This document shows, piece after piece, positions 14,501 to 24,040 of a stretch of 64,000 nt of DNA. The translations under genes and the position numbers were made by a program. Position 1 is the stretch's first letter; the number at the start of each line of letters is the position of its first letter. Source of the DNA: Protula sp. h YS-2021 (taxonomy: Eukaryota; Annelida; Polychaeta; Sabellida; Serpulidae); the NCBI GenBank assembly GCA_949752745.1, contig OX457032.1, positions 9,234,271 through 9,298,270 on the forward strand, written 5' to 3'. The notes under the pieces are model-generated. The model was given only the letters and a program-made list of their open reading frames with translations, was not told where the DNA came from and made no database searches.

Positions 14501-17500
14501 CACAGACAATGTCTCCTCTCCATGGCAATGTCAATGTGATATAGGGTAAGAAGTACACAAAACACTGCCTTTGTTGTCCCCTATTTCATTCACCATTCAT
14601 CATCCTCTTCAAAATACCATTTCAAAATACTTTATCTAAAATATTTAAATTTAAATTGAGTTTGAACTATTTGTTGGATTTTTAAAACCTGTTAGCATAA
14701 CGTTAATACTGAATACGCTTTTAAATTCTGTTTTTTTTATATTTGATTCACTATGCAAAGTGATTGACAAGATTCGTCTTATATGCAGATTTTGGGGTGA
14801 TAACTGTGAATATCGTGACATGTGTGTAACTGTCGATCCATGTGACAACGGCACTTGTGTGAGAGTGGACAACGGCTACAGTTGTGCCTGTGCTGAGGGC
14901 TACACTGGCACCAACTGCTCAGATCCATTACACTGTGTGCTTCAAAGTGTCCAATGTCAAAACGGTGGCCAATGTGAAAACGAAGAGAGTGAGCAGCTCT
15001 GAACAATAAATCAAGAAAATATTAAGCTTTTAAACAAAATTGCAGCAGTATTTATTCGGAATTTTAATGCAAGCAAAAAGCTGTGTTATTTTCTAATCAT
15101 TTTCATTAAATTCCTATTAAAAATTTAATTAGCAATACAACTGATTAAAGTCCATTTTAAGCATGCCTTTCTTCCATGGTTAGATGGCTGGTCGTGCCAG
15201 TGTCCAGAAACACACATAGGTGACATGTGCGAAACAGACAACCCGTGCCATACTGCAGACTGTGACGTCACCGGAACAAGGGCATGTGAGCCAGAAAATG
15301 CTACACTGTTCCAGTGCCAGTGTTACGATGACTTTTCTGGTGATGATTGTGCGACTGGTCCATGCAACGTCACTGACGATCCATTTTGTCATAGTACAGG
15401 TAAGACTAGAATTTGACAGTAAGCAAAAACACAATTATCTAGAGGTAGATTATAAAATTTATTTCATCATTTTGGAAAAAAGTTATTATTGTTTGTGACA
15501 AGTATATCATATCTTCTATTGTTATCTCTTTACCCTATTTGCTTTTGCTACAGAAACGATATCCCTTGGCTCACTTTGCGTTTTAGCATAATTTTAAAAT
15601 GTCAGTAAACACAAATAGCAATCTTGGATTGAACTGTAAAATGTCAGTTTTCTGAAAAGTTATTTAACATGTATGATGGATGTAAATATGAATGATGTGA
15701 ATGCTATAAAATGTATATTTAACATGTCTATAGACAAATTCCTAATTAATGTTAATAAAACCCAATTCTGTTTAGGGACAAAATACTGTGCTCATTATTC
15801 TAATGGATCAATTGACTGTGTCTGCTATGCAATATACAGTGGTGATTCTTGTTCAACCACAAGAGGTACATTTAATGACGTCATTTATACTATATTCATC
15901 CTGTGCTTGGTATCTGTCTCAGATAAAAAATTACTTAAACACTGTAAATTGTTATCAAATATAGCAGAAATTCCTATTCTTGAAATTTAAAAAAAAATTT
16001 CTAAATGCAGTCAGTTTTCCTCCCCTTTAATTTTGACAAGTTAAAGCCTCAAATTCTGAAGAAGCAGGGCTAAAGTGATCGTGTATGTACACTTTTCAAT
16101 TGAAAAAATTGTAATGACTCCCAGGTTTTTAGTCTGAATACCTTGAAACGGTTGAAGCTAGTGAACACTAATACCTTCCTGGTTATTACTTTTTAACAAT
16201 TCTCCCCGAATCAGCGGAGATAATGACCAAAAATTCTTAAGCACATTTCTCCCTTTTTATTGAAAATGTCCTAAAATTTTAATGGAAGGTAAGAGGCATA
16301 CCTGCCCATCTAGCTATTACTACTTTGTGCAAATACATGAGTAATTGGAGGAATTTTTGCTTCGCAAAATCTTAACTGAGACCAGGGAAATACCGTATTA
16401 AAATTTTAAATGAAAATGATGTTTTTGGTGATTTTGAAAATTTGAGCAAAGATACAGGTCTTTGGTACCCGTCTATTCTTTTCTTTTCGTAATTCGCCAA
16501 AAACAGTGGGAATATTGGCGAAAAACCAATTTCTGTTTGAAATCTTATATGGCGTCATGTTAGTTAATATAGTACCTGCCTGGCTATTTTGTTATTCGCC
16601 AAAAAAATATAGAGAAAATATTGGTAAAAATCCCAATCGATTTCCTGTACAATCTTAGCCGACTCCAGAGTTATAGCCTTAGTGTATTGAAATTATGGCG
16701 TGCGATAGCGCCTTTGACACTTGCCTGACTATCATTTGTTTTGTAATTGACTAAAAAGTAGAGGAGATACTGGCGAAAATTATTAAAATCTTGACAAATC
16801 TTACTAAACTTACTCTCTTAAATTTTGACCAACGGTTATATTTATATGTCATAAACCCTGACATAAGTATTTGCGAGCTGGGGCATTGTCCTTAGACAAT
16901 CTTGTATCTTTATTTTATTTTTCTGCTTCCATATACAAAAAATATTAAAGGTAACACAAGAAGCATATGCTACCTTTGTCGTGATGACACAAAAATCATT
17001 AATTGAAACCAAATCATGAAATACTCAAGAACTATTAAAAGACAAACGATGCCCTGGCCTCGTCGATCCTTTGTGAGCAAAGAAATTATCTTGTATTCGA
17101 GTGATTTAATAGTCGTTTACTAGCGAAAACTAAAGGATTAATAATCGAATTGGACATATATTACAGCTCTGTCATATGTGGAAGGGCGGCTAACAATGGA
17201 TCTTGCCTATATCAGTGATTTGGCTGATTCTTCCTCTTCCGCATACACAACACTGGCTCAGGCTGTCACTGACGGGGTCTGTGACGCCTTAAATAATCAC
17301 ATTTTACATTTTTAAAACAGGATTCTAATGCACTTAGCTTCTTACTTCTTAGATTTTACATCACATAGCTTAAGATTTAAATGTGACTTGCAAAATATTA
17401 GTGGAATTCAGATGTCCCTGTAGTATTGGATTTATGTCTTTAAGTAATTAAGAAGTATTAAATTATTATTAATCCATATTAAAAAAAAACTTGCATTAAA

Positions 17501-19407
17501 ACAATATCGGTTTGTGCATGTGTAGATATTTGGCGTCTGCGAGTGTGAGGTTGAAGTGAGTGGTTTTACTTCCGGGAGCGTGGTCGTTGCCTATGTGCTG
17601 GGCATTGTGGTGAACACTAACGTCACTGAGCTACAGCAAGCGATGGCAGAAGCCGCCACAATCGGCACGCTCATTCCTCCATACACCGTCCTTGCAGATT
17701 CCATCTCTATAACTGACACAAATACTGGTACTAGATACACACTATTTACTCTCATATTGACAAAAGTCACAAGTTATACTGAAGTCGATACTGATAATTG
17801 TGAATACTCAAAAAGAATATTACCAGAGAGCAGCAGTGGTGATGCTTTTCTGTATTTATTATGATGCTCTCAACATACAGTTAGTTCTTTAAATAACTGT
17901 TGCACATTTGTGGACAATGTGAATTTTGAGAATACAAATTTTAACGTTTCTGTGCAAATTTTATTTGAAATTAAATGAGAAAACCAGCGTGCGATACCTA
18001 GAGATAACTTCAATTAAATTTACTTCAATTAAATATAGATACAGAACAAAGCGGCAATCTCCAATGTAATGCAGAGTCATTTAAAATTTATCTAGCTGTA
18101 TTAAAATGGAAAAAGGAGATTTCTCCTTCAGATAAGACGGCACTACTTATTTGGAGATATTTTGAAATAATTGTAAGAACTAAAATAGTTTTAAAGGCAG
18201 CTGATTTCCACTACATTTTACCAGTGAGAAAGTGGGTGACAAAAAAGAACAGGTGTTGATCAAGTGTTGATGTGTGCATTTTATGTGAAGGGGGAGGAGC
18301 ATCTGCTGGGGCTTCCTCTGTCAACACCACTGACGATGAGACATCGTGGTGGAGGACTGCCGCGTATATAACCATCGTTTTCCTAGCTCTGGCTGCCGTT
18401 GTATTCGTCTTTGTAATTGTCATAGGTGACTCTTTTCAATGATACGAGACTCCAAAAAAAAACATTCTATTTACCTCTAATAATATATTTCTGGTTTTTG
18501 TGTATGTTGGTTGTATTTTTCTTTGTTTTGTTTTGTTTTTGTATATTTAGCAATCTAACACTTTTGTTACATTTATTTCAAATAAATACAGTAAAAATCA
18601 AATAATACAATTAGCTTAAAAATACATGTATGACTTGCTGTTACATATTGCAAAGTCACTGATAGTCTGTATCAACGAGAGTGAGTGTATTTTATGAAAA
18701 CACAAATCTTTCATGATTTAGTTGGAAAGGTAGTGAAACAGCCAGAAATGAAAATTCACCCTTCACCAGAAGAAGTGAAAAGAACAGAAACCTGTGGTAC
18801 TACGGCAACCAACAACACAACTGTTCCCACCAGTGAAGATGACGTCACCATTCCTCCGGCATCTCCCTCAATCAGCGCTCATTCGCGCCCAACGACGTCC
18901 TATTCACGGCCTAAGTCTGGTCAGTCACGGCCAGGAACATCAGCAGCGCCATCTAGAGCATTACATTTAACAGTAGAGGATGAATGGCAAGGTGATGTGC
19001 TTTCGAACCAATTCATGTCTTGTCACAGCAGTTCTAAATTTGCAGGCTGAAACGTTATATAAGTTTCCGCTGATAAATTGTCTGAAAACCTGATTTAACA
19101 TGTGAATGCAATACGATAATACCCCTCAACAAATAATCCAACATATTTCTCTAAAATATTTGCTTTACAATGAAGAACTATTATGAAGAAATATTATAAA
19201 GTAGTATAAGTTTAATGATAAATATGGCATTGCATCCACATTTTAGACAAGGAAGTGCAATTACAACCAAGTAATGAAGTCGCCGCGGCAAGTTTTGAAA
19301 CACAGCTTATCTTCCGAGGCCGCGTTCTGCCATCATTGACTGGAGACGCTGCAGTGAGCGAAGAAAAGAGCCGCATTCTCAGTGGTCCAGTCATAGAAGC
19401 TCCGTAG
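2422..19407 (+). CDS. Gene A (5'-truncated by window): LamG-CBM14-EGF(16)-SEA-TM receptor-like protein
   Basis: Twenty-four exons, listed separately, join into one open frame of 3416 nt (about 1137 aa plus stop). Domain order: second half of a laminin-G/jelly-roll domain, chitin-binding type 2 (CBM14-like) domain, about 16 EGF domains, SEA domain, transmembrane helix, and a Ser/Pro/Thr-rich tail. The architecture implies a type I surface protein with a long EGF stalk. Glycan or matrix adhesion is inferred from the domains only. The signal-peptide exon and first LamG exon, present in gene B, were not found in 1-2421 and should lie upstream. Gene B, 5 kb downstream in the same orientation, has nearly the same exon lengths and phases, which supports each border. 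Nearly all introns are phase 1. I do not recognise a named orthologue. Confidence 0.85.
2562..4575. repeat. 39-bp minisatellite made of exon end plus splice donor, about 50 copies
   Basis: Copy 1 (2562-2600) is the last 24 nt of exon a1 plus the first 15 nt of its intron. Each copy keeps TATGTGTACAGC-like coding sequence, then GTAAGC. Donors at 2586, 2625, 2664 and 2703 are in frame before the first TAA at 2721. After about 3980 the array is more degenerate and shows higher-order repetition (the segment near 3960-4060 recurs near 4470-4570). Confidence 0.93.
4931..5035 (+). CDS. Gene A exon a2: LamG domain
   Basis: 35 codons, phase 0 to 0, bounded by CAG and GTGAGT. It contains [18 protein letters not shown], the strand pair typical of LamG/pentraxin-like folds, parallel to IAVTWNTSMLSLYRDG in gene B. 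Confidence 0.88.
5265..5418 (+). CDS. Gene A exon a3: end of LamG domain
   Basis: Phase 0 to 1, between TTTCAG and GTAAAA. The segment [13 protein letters not shown] followed by SLYSNYG is the usual C-terminal signature of LamG_3-type domains (iDe..fY, then a LY end). Confidence 0.88.
5490..7665. repeat. Degenerate satellite-like repeat filling the LamG-CBM14 intron of gene A
   Basis: About 55 imperfect copies of a 38-45-bp unit built on CACTCAGTGAATCACATG and TAAACAACTAAATACAGTAA. It fills most of the 2.6-kb intron. No coding potential. Confidence 0.88.
7993..8184 (+). CDS. Gene A exon a4: chitin-binding type 2 (CBM14-like) domain
   Basis: 64 residues with cysteines in a peritrophin-A/CBM14 pattern: C..C, then [19 protein letters not shown], and C...C. 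It is one exon here, but the same domain is split by a phase-1 intron in gene B. Chitin or related glycan binding is the family role; binding by this protein is inferred. Confidence 0.85.
8318..8580. repeat. Microsatellite cluster (TC)n and (TATC/TGTC)n
   Basis: Interrupted CT-rich runs followed by TATC and TGTC tetranucleotides in a gene A intron. Confidence 0.85.
8676..8717 (+). CDS. Gene A exon a5: linker micro-exon
   Basis: A 42-nt phase 1-1 exon between TTTCAG and GTAATT, encoding a linker ending TDPCIPN. The homologous 42-nt exon in gene B ends TTPCLQD, so a very short exon is believable. Confidence 0.75.
9023..9109 (+). CDS. Gene A exon a6: EGF 1
   Basis: 87 nt, phase 1-1. It encodes [12 protein letters not shown] then [11 protein letters not shown], a short EGF module with the usual CxC and GYEG end. 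It has the same length as the homologous exon in gene B. Confidence 0.88.
9368..9478 (+). CDS. Gene A exon a7: EGF 2, calcium-binding type
   Basis: 111 nt, phase 1-1. [16 protein letters not shown] has the DINEC start of a calcium-binding EGF, and it closes with CNCTAGFYG. It matches the 111-nt gene B exon. Confidence 0.9.
9726..9854 (+). CDS. Gene A exon a8: EGF 3
   Basis: 129 nt, phase 1-1. It reads [14 protein letters not shown] with a long middle loop and CTCAPGYTS. The closing codon is split as A|GC across the next intron. Confidence 0.88.
10185..10298 (+). CDS. Gene A exon a9: EGF 4, calcium-binding, ends at a GC donor
   Basis: 114 nt, phase 1-1, [15 protein letters not shown]. The only donor that keeps frame is AG|GCAAGT at 10299, the consensus of GC-AG introns. 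Gene B has a normal GT at the same place and an exon of identical length. Confidence 0.85.
10540..10653 (+). CDS. Gene A exon a10: EGF 5
   Basis: 114 nt, phase 1-1, after [27 protein letters not shown] with an extended loop of about 15 residues before TCSCQHG. It is the middle member of the first EGF triplet. Confidence 0.88.
10971..11088 (+). CDS. Gene A exon a11: EGF 6
   Basis: 118 nt, phase 1 in and phase 2 out. [19 protein letters not shown], then WNCSCLPG. This ECLTEN-VIC type of EGF recurs every third module and carries the phase-2 exit. Confidence 0.88.
11460..11565. repeat. Short 26-bp repeat, 4 copies
   Basis: The unit contains TGCACAGGTGATTNN in the gene A intron between EGF 6 and EGF 7. 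Each copy holds a donor-like CAGGTGAT, but the unit does not match the flanking exon. Confidence 0.6.
11649..11767 (+). CDS. Gene A exon a12: EGF 7, calcium-binding type
   Basis: 119 nt, phase 2-1. [18 protein letters not shown], then CTCVPGYQG. It opens the second EGF triplet. Confidence 0.88.
12060..12620. repeat. Interspersed repeat rich in TCAAGGTCA
   Basis: Repeated GGTCAAGGTCA and TGACCTTGACC words in the gene A intron before EGF 8. The same family recurs at 48900-49165 (GTTAGAGATAGAGCGATTTT and GGTCACGGTCAAGGT shared). Probably an old dispersed element. Confidence 0.7.
12763..12994 (+). CDS. Gene A exon a13: EGF 8 and EGF 9 fused in one exon
   Basis: 232 nt, phase 1-2, exactly the length of the homologous exon in gene B. 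EGF 8 ([12 protein letters not shown]) and EGF 9 ([11 protein letters not shown]) share an exon, whereas the matching pair EGF 5/6 is split by an intron. The last EGF uses CVNCSSG rather than the usual CxC glycine end. Confidence 0.88.
13391..13512 (+). CDS. Gene A exon a14: EGF 10
   Basis: 122 nt, phase 2-1, after [27 protein letters not shown], then CTCAQSYIG. It opens the third triplet and has the same length as the gene B exon. Confidence 0.88.
13845..13977. repeat. Repeat of about 56 bp, 3 copies, abutting an acceptor
   Basis: Copies begin GAATTCATGAAA and contain GTTAATGTTA. The last copy ends in the acceptor TTACTCAG of exon a15, and the earlier copies end TATAAG and TATGAG at the matching position. 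Confidence 0.65.
13978..14055 (+). CDS. Gene A exon a15: first half of EGF 11
   Basis: 78 nt, phase 1-1. [20 protein letters not shown]. An intron interrupts the EGF before its last two cysteines, as in gene B. Its acceptor is preceded by a 3-copy repeat. Confidence 0.85.
14395..14545 (+). CDS. Gene A exon a16: end of EGF 11 and EGF 12
   Basis: 151 nt, phase 1-2. [16 protein letters not shown] completes EGF 11, then [15 protein letters not shown] to CQCDIG forms EGF 12. The phase-2 exit again marks a triplet end. Confidence 0.88.
14789..14988 (+). CDS. Gene A exon a17: EGF 13 and start of EGF 14
   Basis: 200 nt, phase 2-1. [28 protein letters not shown], then [17 protein letters not shown] placed the donor at GA|GTGAGC because it keeps phase 1 and leads into NGWSCQCP of the next exon. 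Confidence 0.82.
15184..15399 (+). CDS. Gene A exon a18: end of EGF 14, EGF 15, start of EGF 16
   Basis: 216 nt, phase 1-1. [15 protein letters not shown], then [17 protein letters not shown] and [12 protein letters not shown], then [11 protein letters not shown]. In gene B this and the next exon are one 303-nt exon. Confidence 0.85.
15776..15865 (+). CDS. Gene A exon a19: end of EGF 16
   Basis: 90 nt, phase 1-1, after [25 protein letters not shown], then SGDSC. It aligns with SCTHYSNATYVCECTATY of gene B, which confirms an intron here that gene B lacks. Confidence 0.82.
16100..16900. repeat. Degenerate intronic repeat of about 110-150 bp (gene A)
   Basis: Recurrent words: TACCTGCCTGGCTATT, ATTCGCCAAAAA, GGGAATATTGGCGAAAA, and TTGAAATTTTAA. 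It lies in the intron before the SEA exon. The same family fills a different intron of gene B (41090-42250). Confidence 0.65.
17167..17276 (+). CDS. Gene A exon a20: N-terminal half of SEA domain
   Basis: 110 nt, phase 1-0, after [26 protein letters not shown] then [11 protein letters not shown] has the usual SEA start. The donor GTCTGT is weak, but gene B ends at the same GAC GGG pair with GTGAGT. Confidence 0.78.
17526..17727 (+). CDS. Gene A exon a21: C-terminal half of SEA domain with GSVVV
   Basis: 202 nt, phase 0-1. [20 protein letters not shown] holds the SEA autoproteolysis motif GSVVV (Gly codon at 17574, Ser codon at 17577), known from MUC1-type mucins. By family knowledge, the chain would cleave between Gly and Ser and stay associated. 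Confidence 0.88.
18291..18425 (+). CDS. Gene A exon a22: juxtamembrane and transmembrane segment
   Basis: 135 nt, phase 1-1. Short acidic juxtamembrane stretch ([10 protein letters not shown]), then about 23 hydrophobic residues ([19 protein letters not shown]). It is the only membrane helix in the protein. Confidence 0.85.
18722..18991 (+). CDS. Gene A exon a23: cytoplasmic tail
   Basis: 270 nt, phase 1-1. It opens VGKVVKQPE, matching VGKKVKQSK in gene B, then diverges into a Thr/Ser/Pro-rich stretch with SRP repeats ([20 protein letters not shown]) and ends VEDEWQ before the donor. No known signalling domain was recognised. Confidence 0.8.
19247..19407 (+). CDS. Gene A exon a24: last coding exon
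   Basis: 161 nt, phase 1, after TTTTAG, ending IEAP and TAG at 19405-19407. The tail end differs fully from that of gene B. The bases around the stop codon recur about six times downstream, so the stop lies inside a tandem repeat. Confidence 0.78.
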
Positions 19408-19710
19408 CACGCTTGCTCTGTACGAAGTGAGCCTGTATGAAATGAATCTGTCACAAAAGCTCTATAGCGAGCTTGCTATCTGTATGAAGTGAACCTGCAA
19501 CAGAAGCTCCGTAGCAGGCTTGCTTTCTGCATGAAGTGAATCTATCATAAAGCTCCGTCTAAGGCTCGCTTTCCATATGAAATGAGCCTGTCATAGAAAT
19601 TCTGTAGCAGGCTCGCTTTCTATATGAAGTGAACCTGTCATAAAAATTATGTAGCAGGTTCCATTTCTATATGAAGTAAACCAGTCATTGGAGCTCCCTA
19701 ACTCACTTTA
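19386..19710. repeat. 47-bp repeat containing the stop codon of gene A, about 6-7 copies
   Basis: Units of the form TCATAGAAGCTCCGTAG plus GCTTGCTTTCTATATGAAGT and GAACCTG. The first copy overlaps the last four codons and TAG of exon a24; later copies are degenerate and lie in the 3' UTR. Confidence 0.78.
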
Positions 19711-19807
19711 TGTGAGAAGTGCCTTTCAACTCAAAATCCAACTGTAGAAGACCTCTAGTTGTTTTCAATTGAGTTACTGCATTGTGTATAAGGTATATTT
19801 GACATTT

Positions 19808-19823
19808 AATAAAGAGAAATAAA
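19808..19823 (+). promoter_or_regulatory. Candidate poly(A) signals of gene A
   Basis: Two AATAAA hexamers 10 bp apart, about 400 bp after the gene A stop codon. This gives a plausible 3' UTR that would contain the 47-bp repeat. No transcript evidence. Confidence 0.5.
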
Positions 19824-22190
19824 CTGTGCACATAATGAGGTACACATAATTACAAACTTCCTATTTCTGTTATCATAAGCAAAGAAATTAATATAAAAAA
19901 TAAATATTTACATTACAATTATCACCTTTTTCAAAACAAAATTTCTAAATATGAGTTTAAACTCTACTAAATATATATCATTTTCATATCATTAAAAGAG
20001 ATCACCATATTTGTGTGTAATATTCAAACACTATTACTTTTTTTGGTGTTAATATCATATTTTGCAAATATCAGTTTGAAGCTGATTGGTTATTTAATCA
20101 ATATACATTTGTTGCGAAATATTAAATTGCATGCAATACCAAATCGTAATTCAGAAAGTTTAACGGCTTGTTTTACATGTCGCATTATTAAGCAAAAAAG
20201 AGTCGTAGATGTTGTTTTGATATGCCCAGTAGAACTGTGTGATACTTGCAAACAGTACACCAAAAATACTTGTTACATGGAGCTATATAGAACTTTAATG
20301 GGGTATGGGAAGTGTCAAAACTTTCTTTTGAAGGGATTTGTAAGGTATAGAAACTTCCAAAAATGTTTATTATCATTTTTGTAACTATATAAATCAACAA
20401 GTTTAAAATAAATATCTCTATGCTTTCAATATATCTAACATTAGTCTGGTGCAACTAAAGCGTTGCATAGGAAATGCTAAATGTTTTCGCGACTGAAGAT
20501 ATAAGCCAGAAGGCTCCCTATGTTTAGTGAAGACGGAAAACAGTGTTTTCTACATTGCACTTCGCGTCAAAATCCTTCTGTGATATACAATGATATTGTC
20601 TTTCATAGCTTGATTGTCTTACATGACTTTTATAATGTGATTAACTTAACATCAGTATTTATTTGAAGATGAATGTAATTTTGTTACTATTGTAATTATT
20701 TAATCAGTATTTTAGCATGCTTCAAGTAGAAAATTCAGTATGATGGATTATCAATTTGAATTGCATTTCGGTTGAAAACTACAGCAATACTAAAAAACAA
20801 TCCATTTTTGCAATAAAGCTCGTTTGTTTTAAACTCTATTAGAATTTAGTCTTTATTATTTTTATCTTCTGCCATTTGAAGTTCTGGGAAAATTATCACC
20901 TTTCATCGTCTTCTAAAAATGGAAAGTTTAGAAGGTCTGTTTAACATGTTTACACCAATTCGTAACTATTGGCCTATTTAACCATTTAATAAAAGTTGGT
21001 TGAAACAATAATTTTTGTTTTATACTGATCAGGCATTGCACGTGTAGTTTGTGAAATCTGCCCAAAGGGGCCTAAAGAATTACAGTACAATGCATTCATT
21101 GCAGAAACGATGTCAAAATAAATTGATAAGTGATCAAGCAAGGCCATGATGATGCCCATTGTACGGATTCCACCGGCCCAAATGTAAGCAGGGATGAACT
21201 TCCTTGTAGTTGCTTAAAAAAACTCTTTCAACATTTACTCCTTTGTTAAGTCATTCATAATCCTCTACAAAAAAGATGTGACATTACCAATTGATTATAA
21301 CGTTTATGTAATACATTTGAAGTCCCCCTGTGTACGCATCTTACCGTCAGTCCTTACTTGTATCGCATGTCGCACGATGCACTTAAAATCATCAAATAAA
21401 TGAATGAATTATTTATTTTATGCATTCAGTTTTTAAGAGCTTGTAAATGGTTATGGCAGAAAGTCAGAAAATCAGCGTCAAATTTTCATAGTGATGATCA
21501 GTTTACATGAAGTATAAAGGTATCGCTTTTACTTTGAAATAGGATCAAACAAAATCTCAGTATCTAGTTTCTAAATATATATGATAGTTTTCAATTAGAA
21601 TTATTTAGCTTTGGTAAATATATATTGATTATAAATTGATGAGGCTAGTTATTTTTATTCCAATGTCAGAAATTTGACCCTAAGATCTAACTCCCACAAT
21701 GTTGCATTTTAGCTTAGGCCAACGGCTTGCACTCTTCGATCTATTATTGATTAAATGATTATTCAATATAAATTATTAAATAACTTTTAAACGTTCCTTT
21801 CACACTTAATTGCTTGCTCAGTTGTATGCACCTACCACATATACATGTAGGGATGTCGTGTAAAACAGATTGTATTGATAATAAAACATTGTGCAATATG
21901 CCAAATCCCCCCAAAGTCGATTATTTATTCCTGAAGATGTTTTCTAAATGCCTATTTTAACTACAAAATGAAGTCTGGATTCTACTACAAAATGAAGTCT
22001 AGCGATTTCATCTTTATATTTGTTTTATTTATCATCGTTAAAGCCACCTGTTTTAAGATTTTCAACACGGCTAATACGGCTAGATCAATACTTTTTCGTG
22101 TCATGACTGAAACACGACTAATACTTTTCTGAGTACTCTCCCACTGTTATAACAATTACATACTGCACCCACACTAATATAGCAATTAGT
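19824..22190. other. Intergenic, no gene seen
   Basis: AT-rich sequence between genes A and B. Open frames such as 20013-20384 have no recognisable domain or codon bias. No clear repeats. Confidence 0.6.
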
Positions 22191-22194
22191 TCTC

Positions 22195-22665
22195 AAAAGC
22201 AGAACAGAAAGAATAAAAAAACATCGAGAATGAGAGAAAGATATGTAGTAAGAGGGAACAGAGAGTGAGAGAAAATGAGAGAGAGATATGTAGTAAGAGG
22301 GGATCACAGAGTGAGACAGAAGCACAGATATGTGGTAAGAGGGGATCAAAGAGTGACATAGAGGGTGAGAGAGAGAAAGAGAAAGAGATCTAGTAAGAGG
22401 AAATCAGAGAGTGGGAGAGAATGAGATAGATCTTTAGTAAGAGGGATCAAACAGTGAGACAGAATGAGAGAGAAATTGAGAGATAGCTTCGTCATAGAGC
22501 AGTCCACTCACAGTCTAGTAATTCGATGAACAGCCTCAAACAGAAATAACAGGACGAGTTTGAGGGTGAAAGAGAGAGAATGAGGGAGAGAGTGGGAGAG
22601 AAAGCTTTATCATAGATTAGAGAGCTTACATTCTAGTAATTCTATAATCAACTTCAATTACAATA
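22195..22665. repeat. Purine-rich intergenic repeat
   Basis: About five copies of a 55-60-bp GAGAGAGAT-ATGTAGTAAGAGG unit, then two copies of a segment containing ATCATAGA and TCTAGTAATTC about 115 bp apart. Confidence 0.7.
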
Positions 22666-23429
22666 AGTAAAACACACACAGGCTTCAGTAGGCGTATCAT
22701 TAATTTAATGAATTTAAATAATTATGTTGCAATCTGATAATCTCCCAGACATTCCCTAGCTGCAGAGTCACGGTTTATGTGACCGCGCGTTATTAAGCAA
22801 TTTAAAGGATGTTATTAATATTGAAAGGACTTTTGTTTGATTTCGGCTTATCAGACAAAAGACAGGAGTTGTAAATAATATATGATCCGAGACCCGATCA
22901 CCCAGGGCTTCTATTGTTTACTATGACAAGCTTTCAGTATTGTCCTGGCAATAACACATACATCCCGGTAATGGCGTACCATACTCCTTCAGTTATCTTT
23001 ACAAGTTTTTAATTCAAATAACACAGGATAGTTTATATGTGGCCCAGTACGACCAGGCAAACTAGGTAAGATATGTGTGGTTTGTTTAAGATTAATAATG
23101 TTTGAATATTTCATAAAGATATGGAATCACTTAAAAGCAAAACGCCATTCTTCTGGAAACACTGGGAGACTGGAAACACTAGTTACTGAATCTTGCCAAT
23201 GTATAAACGAAATGTAACCACTTTAAAAATCAGCATATTTAGCACTGAGTGTTATGATTGCGACCAGAATACGAAGTGATATATGAAATTCTTAGTAATA
23301 TAGTGAATAATATATGGAATGTCATTTTAATCTTTAATGCTAATTTTTGATATTGAATTAAAACTAAAGTGAGCAATTAATCAATGCAAATCTCTGTAAT
23401 TTATATTTTGCTATTAAAAAATTGTATTT

Positions 23430-24040
23430 AAATGGAAAATTTTTTGATCATTTTTGAGATCATAAACTTAATTTTACAAATTTAGAAAATCTTAAGGAAG
23501 GCACACTTTTAGGTAAAATTTAGCGAATCCTCAATTAAATTTTGGAGATGAAAAACCGAATTATTAATACCAAGAAAAACAAAACCGCTCTAGAATTGCT
23601 TCTCCGTGCATGCACAAAAATTCAAAAGAACGATCCTGTATACAGGGGCCAGTCATTGTTCCATTCGCAGATATCTGCTTCTGGATTTTAGAGGCAAAAA
23701 TAGACTAATATATTTTGATATCCAATATAATTTTTTTGATATAAATAAAAAGAAAATAAATTATTCAGCTAAAATTGAGATTTTGCTGTCAAAGATTTTT
23801 TGCGATGAATGATTGAACTTTTCACATCTAAAAATCCATTGTAAAGATCATTAACGCAATTTAATATCAATATGCATTTTTATGTATCTAAATACTTATT
23901 GATATCAAGAATTATTGTTTGAGATCAAGAATGCATTTGGAAATATAAAACTATGATTAAAGATAGCAAAAAATAATGTTGGACATTTCAAACTAAATTT
24001 TTTAGATGTTTTATTAATTTTTGCTATCAACAATGGCCAT
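23430..24040. mobile_element. Degenerate relative of the 201-1086 element
   Basis: The same vocabulary (TTGATATCAAGAATT, GAGATCAAGAAT, GATAGCAAAAA) is present upstream of gene B, but no clear terminal repeats were found. Related family member or remnant. Confidence 0.45.

Noticed and set aside
20013..20454. Possible small genes on both strands between A and B
   Set aside because: AT-rich, no domain, no partner exons, and the two strands overlap each other.
22101..22349. Minus-strand Ser/Phe-rich frame
   Set aside because: Arises from a purine-rich tandem repeat.
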